DNA from: Macrocybe gigantea
Lineage: Eukaryota > Basidiomycota > Agaricomycetes > Agaricales > Callistosporiaceae
Assembly (NCBI GenBank): GCA_011319805.1
Contig: SJRY01000076.1
Location: forward strand, 62,001 to 126,000
Direction: 5' to 3'
DNA: 64,000 bases
The position numbers and the translations under genes are program-made. This document shows positions 51,158 through 63,168 of this stretch, piece after piece (positions within the stretch are counted from its first letter, which is position 1; every line of letters begins with the position of its first letter). A model generated the notes under the pieces. The model did not search any database, was not told the DNA's origin, and worked only from the letters and a program-made list of their open reading frames with translations.

Positions 51158-52547
51158 ATGGCACCCCAACAGAACTCAAGTAATGGAAACGTCCAGCAAC
51201 CTACTCTAGCGCTTACGAACACGTTAATGGTAAAGAGTGCTTCATATTGTCTCGAGTTACATCTGTCTTGATGATACCCCAATCGTCAGACACGGCTTAA
51301 GCCCGCAAAGATCTTCAAAGGAGCCGTAGACCCGCCGTCTACTCCACCACCCGGAAGTTATTCTCAGCGACCTGCGAACTCAAGCCCCAGACATATCACC
51401 AGTATCACTTTCGACGACAGAGGGGATCAAGTCCTCACGGCGAGTGAAGACGAGACGTTTAGGTTGTACAGTTGTAAAAACGGAAAGTGAGTCCTGTTCG
51501 TTCCCCTTATTCCATTCACCCGATCTGATTTCCCGAGAAAGATATTTGAAGACTATGTATTCAAAGAAATATGGGGTAGATCTCCCAAGATTCACACACA
51601 AGAACACGGCAATTATACATGCCTCCACTAAAGAGGATGACACGATTCGTTATCATTCTTTGCACGATAATAAGTATCTTCAATACTTCAGAGGTCACAA
51701 GGCCAGGGTGGTTTCTCTAGAAGTGTCACCCGTTGATGACGGGTTCATGTCTGGCGCTATGGATAAAACCGTTCGCCTATGGGACTTGCGCACGCCAACA
51801 TGTCGTGGGCTTCTGACGGTACCGTCCAGCCCAGTCGTTGCCTATGATTCAACTGGCGTCGTCTTTGCTGTAGCAGTCAACCATTATTCACGGATACTGC
51901 TGTATGACCAAGCTAACTACGATAAAGCCCCATTCCTCGTTATCACGCTTGAAGACCCTACGTTGGCATTGATCAGTTATCCTCCACGACCAATTTACAT
52001 GACGTCGCTGTCATTTTCTTCAAACGGAAGATATCTGTTGGTCGGCTGTTCTGGCGATTCTCACTATATCCTGGACGCCTTTGAAGGGCATCTCCTTGCG
52101 AAGCTCGAAGGCCATGTCGGCCTAGAAAGACGTTCAATGTCCGCGGCTCCTACGATTGAGCCTGCCAAAGGGAGCAGTGGAGAAGAGGTTAGCTGGACTC
52201 CTGATAGCCGTTACGTTGTCGGAGGAAGCTTAGACGGGAAATTGCTTGTGTGGGACGTTCAAAATCTGCCAACGAAAAGCGGCGAGGTCGATTTGAAATC
52301 TCATCCCATGCGGATACAACCCTTGGCCAGTTTAGATGGACATCCCGGGCCGTCTCGATGCGTTCGGTTCAATCCCCGGTTTGCCATGATGGTCTCCGCG
52401 GGTGCCGAATTGGTAAGTCTATGAATTACATACGAACTAATGTTTTGTGCTCAATAACATCTTCATGAGGCTTTTTGGTTGCCCGACACGGCGGGGGATG
52501 CCGATGAGATTGCACGGGAGTTACTGAAGAAAAAAAGTCCCCCATAA
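51158..52547 (+). CDS. SWD2: Swd2/WDR82-like WD40 protein
   Basis: Exons 51158-51229, 51290-51486, 51542-52412 and 52470-52547; 405 residues. Repeats include SITFDDRGDQVLTASEDETF, GHKARVVSLEVSPVDDGFMS followed by MDKTVRLWDLR, and YVVGGSLDGKLLVWDV. The segment KKYGVDLPRFTHKNTAIIHA is typical of Swd2. Family knowledge: a subunit of the Set1/COMPASS H3K4 methyltransferase and of the cleavage/polyadenylation machinery. The N-terminal 24 residues are a separate exon rich in Gln/Asn. It is longer than yeast Swd2 because of an insertion around residues 245-275. Confidence 0.93.
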
Positions 52548-53130
52548 AACACACGGTCCATCCGATACGCCGCCGGCTCTTCCTTTGCGCCCGCTTTCTT
52601 CACAATCAAGAAGTTTCGTTCGGCCGTGTTGACATTTTTGGACGACGGTGATTTCGCTGCCCTTTTGTCCATAGTGGCGGTCTCCAGTGACCGAATCCCC
52701 AGGAGTGCACGCTTGGCAATTTTGCTGTCAGGTTGTTTACTGCGTGATTGTCCCCTATGGCTAGGTCTATTGATGCGCGTTAAAACTATCTACTGTATCT
52801 TTAAACCAGAAGGGATACTGAATCATAATGATCTTATTGTCAGCTTGTATACGTAACTGCCATAATCATTCTTTGTTTCGTGATAAGCGCCTCGGATTTT
52901 GGATTGATACTGCTCCGATGCAAGTAGATCCTTCATGGTCAATTTCGCGCACTTGAAACGTAGGCATTGCACGCGAACTGATCGCGTTCCGGTGTTCAGA
53001 TGATGACCGCGCGGTTACATAATGCCTTTGTTCACGTGACGTGCGCGACGTGGCACAGAGAACGTCTCAGCGCCTGAGAGAAACCTACTTTTCCATTCAC
53101 GACGCCGTACTAATCCTCTTCTTTGCTATC
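52548..53130. other. Intergenic, SWD2 to SSR1
   Basis: 583 bp. Overlapping frames stay open on both strands near 52560-52760 but show no recognised family. Confidence 0.35.
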
Positions 53131-54326
53131 ATGTTGCTTTTCGGTCGTCTTGCAGCCTCACTATCGCTGGCTGCGCTGGTTTTCTCTGCATTCGCAGGTA
53201 AGGAACAGACACCCCGATGACCTCTGGTGAAACAGGACTCCGAGTTCATTCAATGACACGCGCAATATCCTGCAGCTCCGGAGGAACAGGTCATGGAACC
53301 GGAAATCGCAGTCACCGCATTTTTCGATGAATCAAATCCATTTGGTCGTAAGCAATGAATTGTCTCTTATATTCCACGTCATCCTGACTTGTCGGTCGTA
53401 AGATGTTGTTAACGGGGAGAAAAACACACTTACTCTAGCTGTCGAAAATAAATCGAACCAGAACGTAACGCTCGTTGGTGTCTCGGGCTCTTTTCATCAT
53501 CCGGATACAAACGCCTTGATTAAAAACGTTGGTTGTCTTACGCTTGGATTTCGGATGGTAGTGACCGCGTTTTCGTAGTTGACCACGCTCAAATATGGCG
53601 GTGTTCCTCTGTTCGAGGGAGTCAAATTGAATCTCCCTTATGCGTTCCATAGCGAGTACGTTGTGACATGCAAGCAGGTACTGCTTCAACCTGACAAATT
53701 CGCACCACCATAGGTTCAAGGTATAATAGTGCTTTGTCACTTAGTCAAAACTTTCATTGACGTGTCTCTCATGCTCATTCCAGCCCGGTGATTTGCGCCT
53801 TCACGTTTGGCTCGAGCATTCTGTTGATGTCCGTCCCTTCCCGATCTCGCCGCCCATTCCTTTTGCTGATCTCCACTTTTTTCACGTATTAAAGTCGACA
53901 TTGTACCGCGTAACGGCCTATGACTCTGTGGTCACAATTGTGGAGCCTGAAGTCTCAGTTTTCGACTTCAAACTGTGAGCTTGATCTAGCTATGATGCTC
54001 TAATAATCTAATGCTTCTGAAATAGCATCACAACCTACCTCATGGTCGCGGCTATCCTTGGTGGACTGAGTTACTTTGCGTATCTTACCTTTGTTCCGCA
54101 AACGAAGAAGACTCGGGCCAAGCGAACTACAGCTTCCGTCAGCTCTCCAGTTAGCACAGTAAAAGCCAGTGGCGCTGGAGGCTACCAGGAAGAGTGGATT
54201 CCCGAGCATCATCTGAAGAAAACCAAGTCAGGAAAGAAGGCCAGTAAAGTCGCCAGTAGTGGTGATGAGCTCAGCGGTGGCGAGACCAGTGGCGCCGAGG
54301 CAAGGAGAAGGAAGGGACGAAAATAA
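53131..54326 (+). CDS. SSR1/TRAP-alpha-like ER membrane protein
   Basis: Exons 53131-53197, 53276-53347, 53403-53527, 53579-53655, 53714-53720, 53784-53828, 53895-53974 and 54026-54326; 257 residues, all in phase. A signal peptide (RLAASLSLAALVFSAFA) precedes a luminal domain (VVNGEKNTLTLAVENKSNQN, SGSFHHPDTNALIKN, RVTAYDSVVTIVEPE). One membrane helix follows (MVAAILGGLSYFAYLTFV), then a basic, Ser/Gly-rich cytosolic tail ending RRRKGRK. This is the layout of the translocon-associated protein alpha subunit (yeast Irc22 is a relative). It contains a 7-nt exon (53714-53720) that supplies EFK before PGD. The intron 53829-53894 is 66 nt and stop-free. Confidence 0.9.
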
Positions 54327-55185
54327 TGTCCGATGCCGACATGTGAACATAAAAGAATCTACTGGCACGCTATTCGGTATTTATCGTTTTCAGAGCTTTC
54401 TACCATAACCGCAAGGAAGACTGTGGATGGTCTTCTACATGTAGAATACACACGGCTTGTGTGAAATCCGGATGCATTCAAGATTACCTCTTTCTACCTG
54501 CGGTGTATAGTCATAGACGTGGTAGCCTTGGAGTGATCAGACACCCACCCTGAATTCAGGTAGGGGATCATGTAGGAAACAGAACCTGGTTTGGAGGACA
54601 GGTTGTACGTGACCATAGTTCATGCAACTGCTACAGAACAAGTGCCAATGCTTCTTCACCATCTATCAGATGATTTAGACTAACGTGTCCATTGGGGATA
54701 GCCTTCTCCAGCTCACTTTTTGCCAAATAAACCACCCACAGGATATGGAAGCAACATACCATGATGAGCACGTCAGCAAATAGCCTACTTCAGACAGGGG
54801 TAATAATAGGACTGTCGTCTCATACACAGGGCCACCACACCTTGTGAATGGCTGTATATCTGCGCAAGCAACCCATTGCCCTGCTTGTCCGACATATACT
54901 GACTTGGAATGACAGCAAAGGCTATACTGCGTACGAGATGTAATGTGAGCGCTGATAGTCTTGGCAAAAAAGCGCTGCGGGAAGACGTGATATGACTCTT
55001 CAGGTGCATATTGCTCTCTGGAGCTGGTATGGAGGACCTCCACTGAAGTAGAGTCTAGCGTGGCTGTTCAGTCGGCCTGGATGCAGTGGTCTTCTTTTAC
55101 AGCATGGGGTGCGCCCCCTATAAGAACCTCTCCCGCCTTTCGCCCTTAAGCATCTTTCTCATCCGTCTAACCAATCTGCGGAACC
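54327..55185. other. Intergenic, SSR1 to helical-bundle gene
   Basis: 859 bp. A minus-strand frame of 122 codons (54675-55043) is the only long one; it is not recognised and overlaps no splice pattern. Confidence 0.35.
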
Positions 55186-56661
55186 ATGCGACAAGACGAT
55201 CTCCATGCACACGACCTGTTTCTCGGGAGCTAGAATCTGCCGCTCGGGCTAGGGTCGACACCGACATACTCATACGAGCGGCCGCCCAATGTTTTTCTCT
55301 GATCGAGCCCTGGTATAAGGCGAGGTGCGTCTCATCTTTTGTTTTTGTTCTTTGCCAATCTCTTGATGCTAGGCTGAGCTTTACTTGCCGTTCTCAGGCC
55401 AGGCATTCCAGAGGTTGAAGAAGTGATAAGAAACGTCCAGCGCCAAGGAGACAAGTTTGTCGCAGCACTCGAGTCCAGTGTGGATGCTGCCAAGCGAGGC
55501 AGCCAATTTTCGCAGGACTTTGCAGCGCTGTGGAGAAACCTCCTCGATGAAGACCTTAGCACACAGCAGATCCTCGAGGCGATCCCGGACCTGCGCAGAT
55601 TAGCAAAGAGGACACAGGCTAACGTAGAGAGGGCTGTGCTGATCTTTGAGGGAATGCAGCACAGCCTTTTGGATGTAATTGCTATCTGTCTGGTCTTGTA
55701 GTCGGGCTTCTTGTTCACGATGGCTCATACCTTAGGTTTCGAACGACATCCCAGACCTCATCGACGGCCTTGAAGAAAAGGAGAACCTGCTGAAGATGCG
55801 CATCGAGAAGGCGGAGAAGCGCTCAGAGCTTCTCAAGATCGTCAAGATGTGCGGCATTGCTGGGTCGGCGGTCGTGGGCGGAATCGCTATCCTCGGTTTT
55901 CCGCCGATATTGATCTTCCTGCCTATTGTGCTTCCCCTTGTCACCCTCATTGCTGAAGGGACCGAGCATTATGTTGCAAAGCAGACCAAAGGCGAGACCC
56001 AGTGTCCTTAGCATTGTTGTTATTACCTGCTTGACTAAGTTTCTTCTTGAATTATGCTGTTTAGAGCGAAGGGAACTTGCAAAGACTTTCGAAGAAGCGA
56101 CTGACCAACTCCTTGATGCACAAAGGCTTTTGAAGGAGGTTACCGATACATCCAAGAAGTTCTATGAATTCTGGATCCGGGTCGACGTCATGCTCGAGTC
56201 AGTTGACGACCGCATCAAAGGCCTGAGGAAAGCCCATGGAGTAAGACTACAGGTCGAGGGCATTAGCGACAGCTGGAGCGCGATCTCCCAGTCGTTCGTG
56301 GATTACTCTACCAAGGTGAGGCGACCCCAACAACAACACCTGTGAACCGAGGTATGCTAACCTGAAACCATAGATCCACATTCTCCTCTCCTATGACCCT
56401 ATGTCGTCTTCGCGGACCAGATCCACGCCATCCAAGTCTAGAGGCTTGCGGGCGTCCTCGCCCATTTGCATCAGGCAGCGGAGCAACTCGGCCTCCCAAA
56501 ACCTGCAGAAGCCCGCGTTCCCAAAGACGGCAGAGCTGCAGGCTTCAGGATTCCTCACACTGAAGGTCAAGGGCAAACAGGTCGACCAGCCCCGCGCAGC
56601 TCGGCGTGACAGGTCCCCACTCCCACTAAAGACAAACTTCAAGCGCTTGAAGTCGGGATGA
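55186..56661 (+). CDS. Helical-bundle protein with central hydrophobic hairpin, 5' end uncertain
   Basis: Exons ~55186-55324, 55398-55674, 55736-55991, 56065-56315 and 56374-56661. From exon 2 on, long amphipathic helices precede a Gly/Ile/Pro/Leu-rich hydrophobic segment (about 55851-55950, shaped like two short membrane spans with GFPP at the turn). More long helices and a basic Ser/Arg-rich tail follow. The order helix bundle, hydrophobic hairpin, helix bundle resembles alpha-helical pore-forming proteins of the ClyA/HBL type. The same shape also occurs in other membrane-remodelling proteins, so toxicity is not claimed. No signal peptide is seen. The ATG at 55186 is out of frame with the rest of exon 1 at the GGG 55225-55227; a one-base length error there is likely. 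Intron 3 uses a GC donor (AAAG|GCGAGA). Confidence 0.6.
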
Positions 56662-58109
56662 GCAGATGAGCGAAACAACAGCGCAGGATTTGTGGCTTGA
56701 GCGAAGCAGCCGACTAGTTTGACGTCACATGGAAACCTCCATGCATAGACACGGGGGAAATTTCAAGGGCGCAAGGCGCTGAACGAAACGTCCAGGCTGT
56801 GCGTGCTCGGGATGCTTAATGATGCTAGTCGTTGTCGAGCTTTGTCTTTTTGCGTTCCGACCATTATAAGTACCCTAGCGTGATACCGTTGGCATTTCTA
56901 CTTGATTCCTCTTTCCCACCAATCACTAGGGCATGTAAATTACCGTTAGAGTTTGAGTACGGCTGCGAACATTCCTTGCCGTTTAGTGATTTAGTCCGGC
57001 ATTAGTCGGTTGTGTAGAAGTAATCAATTATTCTGATGAAGAAAGAATTCTTAAAGTTAGTCACATCTCGAATCATGAGTGTAAGAGACGTACGCAGTTG
57101 ACGATCTATATTCAACTATCATCATGGTGCAGTGCACATGAACAAAGTCATCGAGACCGTTGTTCTACGAAATATGTTTTCTTTTGAGTACACAATGCCC
57201 ACATCTTAAGACCTTTGCGTCCGAGGGTTGACGCAAGTGTGCATGACTGCTGGCATGAAACAAAGTGGCCACTCGGAAAGATCAGCCGCTAGATCATCGC
57301 CGCCCTGGCCGCACAATGTTGATGTATCACATCTGGGCGTGTGGTTTCAAAGTTTGTGGCGCCTTGGAGGAGCACAGGGACGGACGACGGTCCGAGATCT
57401 GAGCGAGGCGGGCAGTGCTCAAACTGCATGCCCTGTACCTCGAATCCCATGACAAGGCCCATGGAATTCCGTGACAGAATAGTAGGGAAAAGAAGACCTG
57501 GGATATTCCATTTCTGAGGAGGCTATGGCCGACTTGCGAGTGTCACGTAAATTCATAGCAATCGCCATGTAAAGCTTGATATAGATATGCCTGTCAGAAG
57601 TATAGTTGGCTATGCATCTTTCTATGATCAAAGGCATGGCAGCTGCCAGGCTGACTGATACCTTGCGACGCGGAAAAAAAAACCTAACTCTGCAGACACC
57701 AGGATATCAGCGTTTCACGGCTTCAATGGGCAAGCCTCAATTCAGGAGTTGGATTTTTGACAATTGATGTGATTGATCCGGAAGCCACCTGAAGGTCTGT
57801 GTCGAATCGAGATTGTCAAGGAAGTGCTGGTGAGTCTGAACGATAGCTGTATGTGGTGTGGCAATGCTCTGGAGACTGAACTGGACGTCGTCGAAGTGTC
57901 CGACAGCGGACAGCAGCGAGTCGGAAGCATGGAATGACAGTAGGATGTGTTTGTTCATGTTTGGCGTAGAACAAATTGGTGGCCTGTTATAGCGTCTTTT
58001 TGATATTCCACTGTTCCTTGCCCGGCCACTTCCTCCCCTCCTCCGTCTGTCCGCCCTTCTTTCGTCTTTCTCTCCTTTACATCCCCCTTCGCCGCTCTCA
58101 TAGCATACA
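56662..58109. other. 1.4-kb upstream region of RAS
   Basis: No recognised gene. Short frames only. Contains the RAS promoter and a pyrimidine-rich 5' UTR-like stretch (58020-58085). Confidence 0.4.
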
Positions 58110-59221
58110 ATGACGTCCCGAGTGCGCTTGTTGCTCGCCGCTCTTACCCTGTTACCACCCGCTGAACCCGTCACCCGTCCAACTTAGGCACAGTTTTTGA
58201 GAGAATACAAACTCGTGGTTGTTGGTGGTGGTGGTGGGTCACCAACTGCCATGGCGGATAACCTTTTTTTTTGCTGATGCCGTTACAAAAAGGTGTTGGA
58301 AAGTCTGCGTTGACCATCCAATTCATCCAAAGTCACTTCGTGGATGAGTACGATCCCACAATTGAAGGTCGATCACGTTTCTCTTCTACCCCTCCAAGGT
58401 AGTACTCTAACCGCCATATCAACATACAGACTCGTACCGCAAGCAATGTGTCATTGACGACGAGGTTGCCCTGCTCGATGTACTAGACACAGCGGGACAG
58501 GAGGAATATGGGTATGTTGTCCACCAGTACAATTTTCGAATCAATCTGGCCCAGCGTGTTGAGCTTCGCTTCTTTTGACATTCAACACCACGTTTTGGGC
58601 TTTTTCCGAACACGTGTTCGGGACGGACTGCTGAATCAAGCTTTGCTCCATAGGGCTATGCGGGAACAATACATGCGAACGGGCGAAGGGTTCCTGCTCG
58701 TCTATTCCATAACCTCTCGCAACTCGTTTGAGGAAATCAGCACGTTCCACCAACAGATCCTCCGAGTGAAAGACCAGGACTCGTTCCCTGTGATCGTGGT
58801 CGCCAACAAGTGTGATTTGGAGTATGAACGGCAAGTTGGCATGAATGGTTAGTCTGGATCAATCAATCTGTCTCACCCAAAATATTTGATTTGACTGATT
58901 TTTCCGTCAATTCCAGAGGGTCGCGACCTGGCGAAGCATTTTGGCTGCAAATTTATCGAGACCTCGGCAAAACAAAGAATCAACGTAGATGAGGCGTTCA
59001 GCAACCTTGTCCGCGAGATCAGGAGATATAATCGAGTGCGTGTTGTTCGCGGAGTCTGCTGCCCTGCGGGGACGACTGACGTGCTCCATCTCATCAAGGA
59101 ACAACAAACCGGACGTCCCGCCCTTACTGGTGCTGTCGGTGGCACTCCCGGTGTTTACGGAAGCAAGGACCCACATGACGATGCACACGGCGGGTGCTGT
59201 TCGGGATGCGTTGTGCTTTAA
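58110..59221 (+). CDS. RAS1: Ras small GTPase
   Basis: Seven exons: 58110-58121, 58188-58233, 58293-58367, 58430-58511, 58654-58847, 58917-59035 and 59099-59221; 216 residues. P loop VVVGGGGVGKSAL (the codon position equivalent to Ala11 is Gly; Gly12 is conserved), effector region [11 protein letters not shown], switch [14 protein letters not shown] and ETSAK. The C-terminus [10 protein letters not shown] has a CaaX box plus upstream cysteines for palmitoylation, so it is plasma-membrane bound. Family role: signalling to adenylyl cyclase and MAP kinase. A 12-nt first coding exon (MTSR) is separated by a 66-nt intron. Confidence 0.96.
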
Positions 59222-59590
59222 TCCTCTTACCAATTTTCCTCGTCCTTGCTCTTTTTCACTTTGTTCTTTTTCTTCACTTCCGTTTCCTTCATACCGTGCT
59301 GTATCTCCTTTCTCCGGTTTTTTTCCCGAGCCGCTTATGCCCCCTCCCCTCTGACTTGGATTTCCTCTTTACACTTTCCGGAAGGTTTCTCTTTGCTTGA
59401 CTAGGATTATGAAGCATTTTATGTGTATATATAGTAGGCCATCAGGTCTCGGAATGGTTCTTTGGGTCCTTATATTCTGAGCATACCACAAAATGGAATT
59501 GAACCTAGAACATCGCTTTTGTACATTGATATACAAGAAGACACATAGGCAGTTCACTGCTTTTCCGTCTTGGCTGTACAGTAGGATATA
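59222..59590. other. Convergent intergenic region
   Basis: 369 bp, very T/C-rich after RAS. No feature seen. Confidence 0.4.
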
Positions 59591-60607
59591 TCAGTCTAGT
59601 CTATTTCTTGTGGATGGGTTTGGATACTGACGGAGTGTGCGTTTTACGTCTTCGTCGTTGACGATCCGTATCGAGTCGATGCCTAATTCGTAGCTGCCCG
59701 ATGCACCGCTGTTCCCTCCGAGGAGCGATATGCCTATGCTACGAATTTTCTCGCGGTACATCTTGATCTGGTCCTCGGACATCTCGCCCGAATTGGTTCG
59801 AACGAAATTGTCAAACGGGATCTGCAGCACAAAGCAAAAAAAAGTCGATATATGCGCATGTAACACGAAAGAGGGGGAGAGCACCGACGTAGACGTCCTC
59901 CCATGAGTTGTCCCGCCGCTGAAAGTACAGCCTGTGCTGCCACAGGTCTGTAGAGATGGGCCCGTCCGTCTGGATGTTGACAAAATACGAGTTGTGCGTT
60001 CGCGGATCACCCGCCACGCGCAGCCGCAGCGCGAGGTACTTGTGGTTCGAAACGTCCTCCATCAGGTTGCCGAACAGCGTCGGTCGCGGCTTTAGGAAGG
60101 ACCGGCCAAAACGGAAGTACAAATCAGAAAAAAAAAAGATGAAAAGGGAGAAAGGGCGTGAGTGGTCAGCTCCCTCAACATCGAGAGGTGCATTCGTCTT
60201 CTTATTCCCGCACCTTGTTTCGAAACCCAGCGTATCCGCCTCGCAGCTTGCCCTCCAGCCCGGGCTTGACGCCGAGCCGCATCTCGCCCCAGAACCTGCC
60301 CGTCGCACGTCTGCCAATCGACTCGTTGTTCGTTGGCGTCTCGTCGAGGTCGAGGTGGACGCTTGACGTCCCACCAATGTCAGCATCGCACCCGGTCGCG
60401 AACAGCTGGACGTCCTCGGGCGTGTTGAACGCAAAAAGCGTCCGCGGTATGCGCGAGGGTGCGTCAGTGCCTTGCATCTTCAGGACTGCCGGGGTTCCGG
60501 GGCGAGTCGCGTGTGTCAACGCCGAGCTATTTGGGATGAACTAAATGCTGCTAACCTTTGACTGCATTGTCCCTGATGAGCTGGCTTGTTCTCGACCAAT
60601 AAGTCAT
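59591..60607 (-). CDS. CIA30: CIA30/NDUFAF1-like complex I assembly factor
   Basis: Exons 60556-60607, 60214-60485, 59889-60089 and 59591-59821; 251 residues, in phase. The CIA30 domain shows FNTPEDVQLFATGCDADIGG, GRFWGEMRL, YLALRLRVAGDPRTHNSYFV, WEDVYIPFDNFVRTNSG and GSYELGIDSIRIVND. Family knowledge: a mitochondrial chaperone that binds intermediates of complex I. The short first exon (MTYWSRTSQLIRDNAVK) is a plausible amphipathic presequence. The window also holds a complex I subunit (10.4-10.7 kb), but they are far apart. Confidence 0.92.
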
Positions 60608-60875
60608 TCTAGCAAGACCAGAATTTGACAAAGGATTACAATGTTTTACTGACGTCAGTTACAGCTACAGTTGTTTGGTTCGCGGTCAACCGGTCACAGC
60701 TCGTACTGCACAAATGCTAATATTTAATGGATCGCACAGCGTCTCGTAACGTTGACATAAATCAGGATAATGCGAAAGCCTACAAAATGTCTGTCCAAGA
60801 TTGTCCCTGTTGCACTAGTAATCTCGCTCTATTGCAGTCCGTTACTAAGAAAGCATCCCTTAACCTTTGTTTGCT
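60608..60875. other. Intergenic, GPCR end to CIA30 start
   Basis: 268 bp between tandem minus-strand genes. It holds the CIA30 promoter. Nothing recognised. Confidence 0.35.
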
Positions 60876-63168
60876 TCAAAACGGTCGCGTCTGTGTCGAG
60901 GAAGACCGCACATGCCCATATGCATCCATTCCCAAAGGCAGCACGGCACGCTGTCTCCCTGCCGGTGCGGGCCCGATCGTGGGCACAGCGGAGAACGACC
61001 GGCTGTGACGCGGCAGATTAGGAAGAGGTCTCAGAGACCTGGGCGAACCGGGGTTGGACGAGCCGCCAGCAGGGAACCCACTGTTGAAAGCGCTGAGCAA
61101 GGGCTGGGCAGGTGCGCCGCTACCCTGAACCGACGTCGACGTCGGCGGCGGGGAGAGCTGCTGGCGCGACCGCCACACACCGTTAGACGTGTCGAGCTCG
61201 ACCGAGAGCGCCGAATTGGTGCTATCGCGCACCCGCTCACCACTATGGGGCTTACCAAGCGTGTGGGTCGACTGCTGTCGATCCATATGCGGGCTCACCG
61301 GCGTCCAGGTACCTTTTACGGTCCTTACAGGCGTGCGGATGCTCTCGATGCTCGGGTAGTGCTGCACCGGGGAACGTGTCGAGCGCGGCGGCGCTGGGAG
61401 GCCCACCGAGTCAGTCGAGGACTGACGTCCATGCTCATATTTGAGGCGCTCAGAGGTGACGAATTTCTGGGCTGCCGGCTCAGGCTGGCTCAGAGTGCGC
61501 TCGAGCTCGTCGACGGGCGTGATCGTGCGTCCAATAGAAGGTGAGGTAGGGTAGCTGTAGTAACTCTGAACGCTTGCCACTCTTTCTTGATGGACAGGAA
61601 GCAGCGGCTTGATGGACGACACCGGGCTCGCCTGGGTGTACATCTCGGTCGTATTCAGCTGATGGGGCGGAGTGGGATACTGGTGGTGTTTCTCATTGAC
61701 ACCCTGCCCTTTGGAGATGGATGGACTGTATCGCCTGACATCTTCCGGCGATGCAAAGCTTTCATTGTCTTGTTGCGATCTTGCAGACATTTGCCCATCA
61801 AAGGCAGGGCCCAATACTCGGAAGGTGTTGTAAAGGAGTAGAACGTTGACGATTCCTTCCGAAATATCAGCTTGATTGCAGCGCCCACTGAACCGAGAGA
61901 GACAAACCAAGCATGAACCAGCAAACGTAGGCAAAGAACTTGGACTCAAAAGCCACGGTGAAACCGGAAATAGCAAGTAGGCGCGTGACAGAGTACGGAA
62001 TCAAAAGTGCAATATACGCTGCAGACACAATCAGTCCCCAAGCTGGACAAGGTTAGGGAACTGCGACCTACCGGCAGGATACCACAGCATGCTTCTTGCG
62101 ATCCGAGCAACAAAGCGGTGATAGTTCTCGCTGTCGCCGACCACCCATCTTGCGTTTGGGTCAAATGTGAGCTTGATACCGCCCTTGATGTGCAGCGTTC
62201 CACGCAAGACGAGGAAAATGATGGAGTAAAGGATGGCAGAAAGAACGGATGCAACAAAAATCTAATCAAGAAATTAGGGGTTGAACGTCAGCAATCTGCA
62301 AAACTCAATAAAACGCAGTTCCTGGGATGCGCACAGGGAAAAGATGGAAGAAAAATTGAGCCTTGAGGTAGACCGATCTCACGCCACACGATAATCCATC
62401 TATCCCATAGCCAGGGCCGAACTTGTAACTTGAGGGACTCGTAAAAGGTCCGGCCGCTAAGGCAATTTAACATAGCTAGTTAGCTCCACTTTTGTCCTTG
62501 TAGCAAGTGCCAGCATACCAAGGATGGCGGCAGATGTCCAACCAATGAAGGCAGTGATCACGCAAACAAGAGCAGATTGACGCCTTCGCAACACCAAGGA
62601 ATTGAAAGTATGCACCGCGATCGTAACTGTGAAGTACGCAGTGGACCAATTCCCAATCTGCATTAGGATGGCTATAAACGTGATAGCAATGCTCAATCAT
62701 GCGTTTCTACTCTTAAGATAACGTGCCGACATGCCTTGAGTTGTGCATAGCGGACCTTTAGCAGATGAACAATCAACATCATTTTACGTCACGCTGAGAT
62801 GATGACCGTACCTTCTGTGATACCTTTGTCGACGAGCCACTTAATACCAATCAGCCCAGCAAGGTCGATGAACAGGTTTGCGAAAAGAAGACATGTAGCA
62901 TAATGCCCCAATTGCGTGCTGAAGAAGACATATTCCCTTGGCTTGACAGCGTCGGGAGATATGTAACGACGAACGGCCAACCAGACTACGCGGGCAGCAA
63001 CAGAAGCAAGGGCAAAGGATGAAAGGAGCGCGAAAACATTGACAGCCTGTGAGGAGTCACAGCAAAAAGGTCAAAGGTCAGAGCGGCGATGGGTTGGATG
63101 GCGGCGAAACATACGGTGGCTCCGCCAAGCTCTCTTTGTAGATACGGAACAAAGAGTGGTCCAGACAT
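60876..63168 (-). CDS. Seven-helix G-protein-coupled receptor with long cytosolic tail
   Basis: Eight exons: 63115-63168, 62812-63046, 62735-62755, 62490-62671, 62335-62421, 62072-62261, 61908-62018 and 60876-61855; 619 residues, all in phase. Hydrophobic helices include NVFALLSSFALASVAARVVW, ATCLLFANLFIDLAGLIGI, ALVCVITAFIGWTSAAILG, FVASVLSAILYSIIFLVL and AAYIALLIPYSVTRLL. The extracellular CTTQ and GLSCGV cysteines probably form the class's disulfide, and SMLWYP marks helix 6. This is the Git3/Dicty-CAR-like type of basidiomycete GPCR. The last ~310 residues are Ser/Pro/Thr/Arg-rich, fitting phosphorylation-based regulation. Ligand unknown. Exon 3 is 21 nt and ends at a GC donor (CAAG|GCATGT). 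Confidence 0.87.

Noticed and set aside
52463..52760. Minus-strand frame MDKRAAKSPSSKNVNTAE... overlapping the SWD2 3' end, with a possible upstream exon
   Set aside because: The two pieces cannot be joined in phase, the plus strand is equally open there, and no family is recognised.
54675..55043. 122-codon minus-strand ORF
   Set aside because: Cys/Ser/Tyr-rich composition without domain, splice or promoter support; a chance frame in an intergenic gap is more likely.
57737..58174. 145-codon minus-strand ORF upstream of RAS
   Set aside because: It lies antisense to the RAS 5' region and its first intron and is low-complexity Arg/Gly-rich; no homology recognised.
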